A stretch of 64,000 bases of DNA. It comes from Bryobacteraceae bacterium. GTDB taxonomy: Bacteria > Acidobacteriota > Terriglobia > Bryobacterales > Bryobacteraceae. Below, piece by piece: positions 63,584 through 64,000 of the stretch. Position 1 is the stretch's first letter. Each line of letters begins with the position of its first letter. The stretch lies in assembly GCA_026129905.1 (NCBI GenBank), contig JAHCHE010000033.1, positions 1 through 64,000 on the forward strand, read 5' to 3'. A model generated the notes under the pieces. The model was not told the DNA's origin and made no database searches. It saw nothing but the letters and a program-made list of their open reading frames with translations. The translations under genes were made by a program, and so were the position numbers.

Positions 63584-63766
63584 CTACATGAGCCCGAGGC
63601 TCTTCATATTCGCGGCGCTGCGGCGGATCATCGCCAGTTCGTACGCGACGATCTCCTCCGGGAAGGGCACGCAGCCGTCGCCGATCGCGCAGCGCACCAG
63701 GCGGTAGCCCTCATCGGTCCACTGCGCATTGTAGTCCTTCAGGTGGACGTGCCGTACCAGCGGCGC
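63584..63766 (-). pseudogene. truncated, internally deleted sugar isomerase/epimerase remnant
   Basis: The frame preserves VRHVHLKDYNAQWTDEGYR and IGDGCVPFPE, then jumps directly to EIVAYELAMIRRSAANMKS, so 74 codons are missing in frame relative to the full-length gene at 42579-43562. The first two thirds of the gene are absent; homology stops at 63766. It lies 17 bases upstream of the SDR copy 2, keeping the same spacing as copy 1. Confidence 0.85.
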
Positions 63767-63831
63767 TTCCCTCCTGGCCGACGTGAAACGGGGGCGTCGC
63801 GAGACGCGCGGGGGCGGTGAATTGAGCCAGG

Positions 63832-64000
63832 TTACTTGAAATTGCTGTAGGGGCCGGCTTCCTTCCAGTCGGTGAGGCTCAGGCCCTCGGTGTCCCACAC
63901 CACCTTGCCGGCCCGCACGGTCAGCACGCAGCGAATCCGCTTGTCCGCGGTGAGCTTGCCGTGCCCGGAATCGAGCAAGGCGAACCGACCCTTATCCAGC
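63832..64000 (-). CDS. C-terminal end of an amidohydrolase/deacetylase family protein (clipped)
   Basis: The last 55 codons of a minus-strand gene end with TAA at 63832-63834. The encoded end FALLDSGHGKLTADKRIRC, then VLTVRAGKVVWDTEGL and TDWKEAGPYSNFK, matches the closing beta-sandwich of metallohydrolases such as the protein at 9297-10592 (LTVRDGRVVWDRNG). The rest of the gene lies beyond the window. Confidence 0.75.
   Translation of the reverse strand, partial: LDKGRFALLDSGHGKLTADKRIRCVLTVRAGKVVWDTEGLSLTDWKEAGPYSNFK

Larger units (their letters stand above)
62759..63766. repeat. duplicated block, copy 2 (internally deleted)
   Basis: This 1,008-base block matches 41754-42983 with the SDR gene intact but 222 bases net missing from the isomerase part. 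Copy 1 carries CGCGACGATCTCCG at 42639-42652 and again at 42864-42877, 225 bases apart. In copy 2 only one junction copy remains, plus a TCC trinucleotide, so deletion by slippage or microhomology recombination is indicated. Flanks are unrelated to those of copy 1. Confidence 0.92.

Overview
The window reads as chromosomal DNA from a high-GC Gram-negative bacterium, most likely an Acidobacteriota of the Solibacter/Bryobacter type. This is inferred from several features: a roughly 1,130-residue TonB-dependent receptor with an N-terminal carboxypeptidase-regulatory-like domain, a Uma2 nuclease, many exported carbohydrate-active proteins, apolipoprotein N-acyltransferase, and the mix of metabolic genes. 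I recognised no rRNA, tRNA, CRISPR array, phage or insertion sequence. Coding density is very high and many genes overlap by ATGA or GTGA, so most regulation probably acts at the operon level.

Layout. 1-6.5 kb: a clipped gene end, a Uma2 nuclease, a glutaryl-CoA dehydrogenase-like enzyme, a flavoprotein disulfide reductase, a membrane-anchored beta-propeller protein, and a PIN-toxin module with an unfamiliar partner protein and a clear promoter/operator. 6.6-13.4 kb: a ThDP enzyme, then the tightly coupled run galE - amidohydrolase - pyrE - DUF4091 protein. 13.5-18.4 kb: three HlyD-type adaptors and one MacB/FtsX-type permease, all translationally coupled, with no ATPase. 18.4-27 kb: an aldehyde dehydrogenase, an orphan Cache-domain membrane protein, a small membrane protein, an exported apionate-lactonase-like protein, and a divergent TonB receptor broken by a one-base frameshift. 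27-33 kb: a malic enzyme/phosphotransacetylase fusion, the housekeeping cluster xseB-ispA-tlyA-nadK, and an HDOD protein. 33-41 kb: an SDR, a penicillin-binding transpeptidase, a Gfo/Idh/MocA oxidoreductase with a cupin, an exported DegT-type aminotransferase, and a MOT1-type molybdate transporter divergent from an HTH plus substrate-binding regulator with a palindrome between them.

41-64 kb: yggX and an isomerase-SDR pair that recurs 21 kb later as a deleted copy, then an alginate-export-type porin under a near-consensus promoter. Next comes a phosphosignalling cluster on the minus strand (two FHA proteins, two PP2C phosphatases, one Ser/Thr kinase), followed by GYD, lnt and DUF1328 genes, an M20 hydrolase with ligD, and a lipoprotein. 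A second porin follows with a secreted Cache-like protein and a chemoreceptor. The window closes with an esterase remnant, an intact esterase, the second SDR copy, a truncated isomerase and a clipped amidohydrolase.

The most interesting items are the 21-kb-spaced duplication with its microhomology deletion, the putative molybdate regulon, the zinc-ribbon/FHA/PP2C/kinase cluster, the PIN module with its unnamed partner, the adaptor-rich export operon, and the porin-sensor-chemoreceptor operon. All assignments come from reading sequence motifs; no database search was possible.
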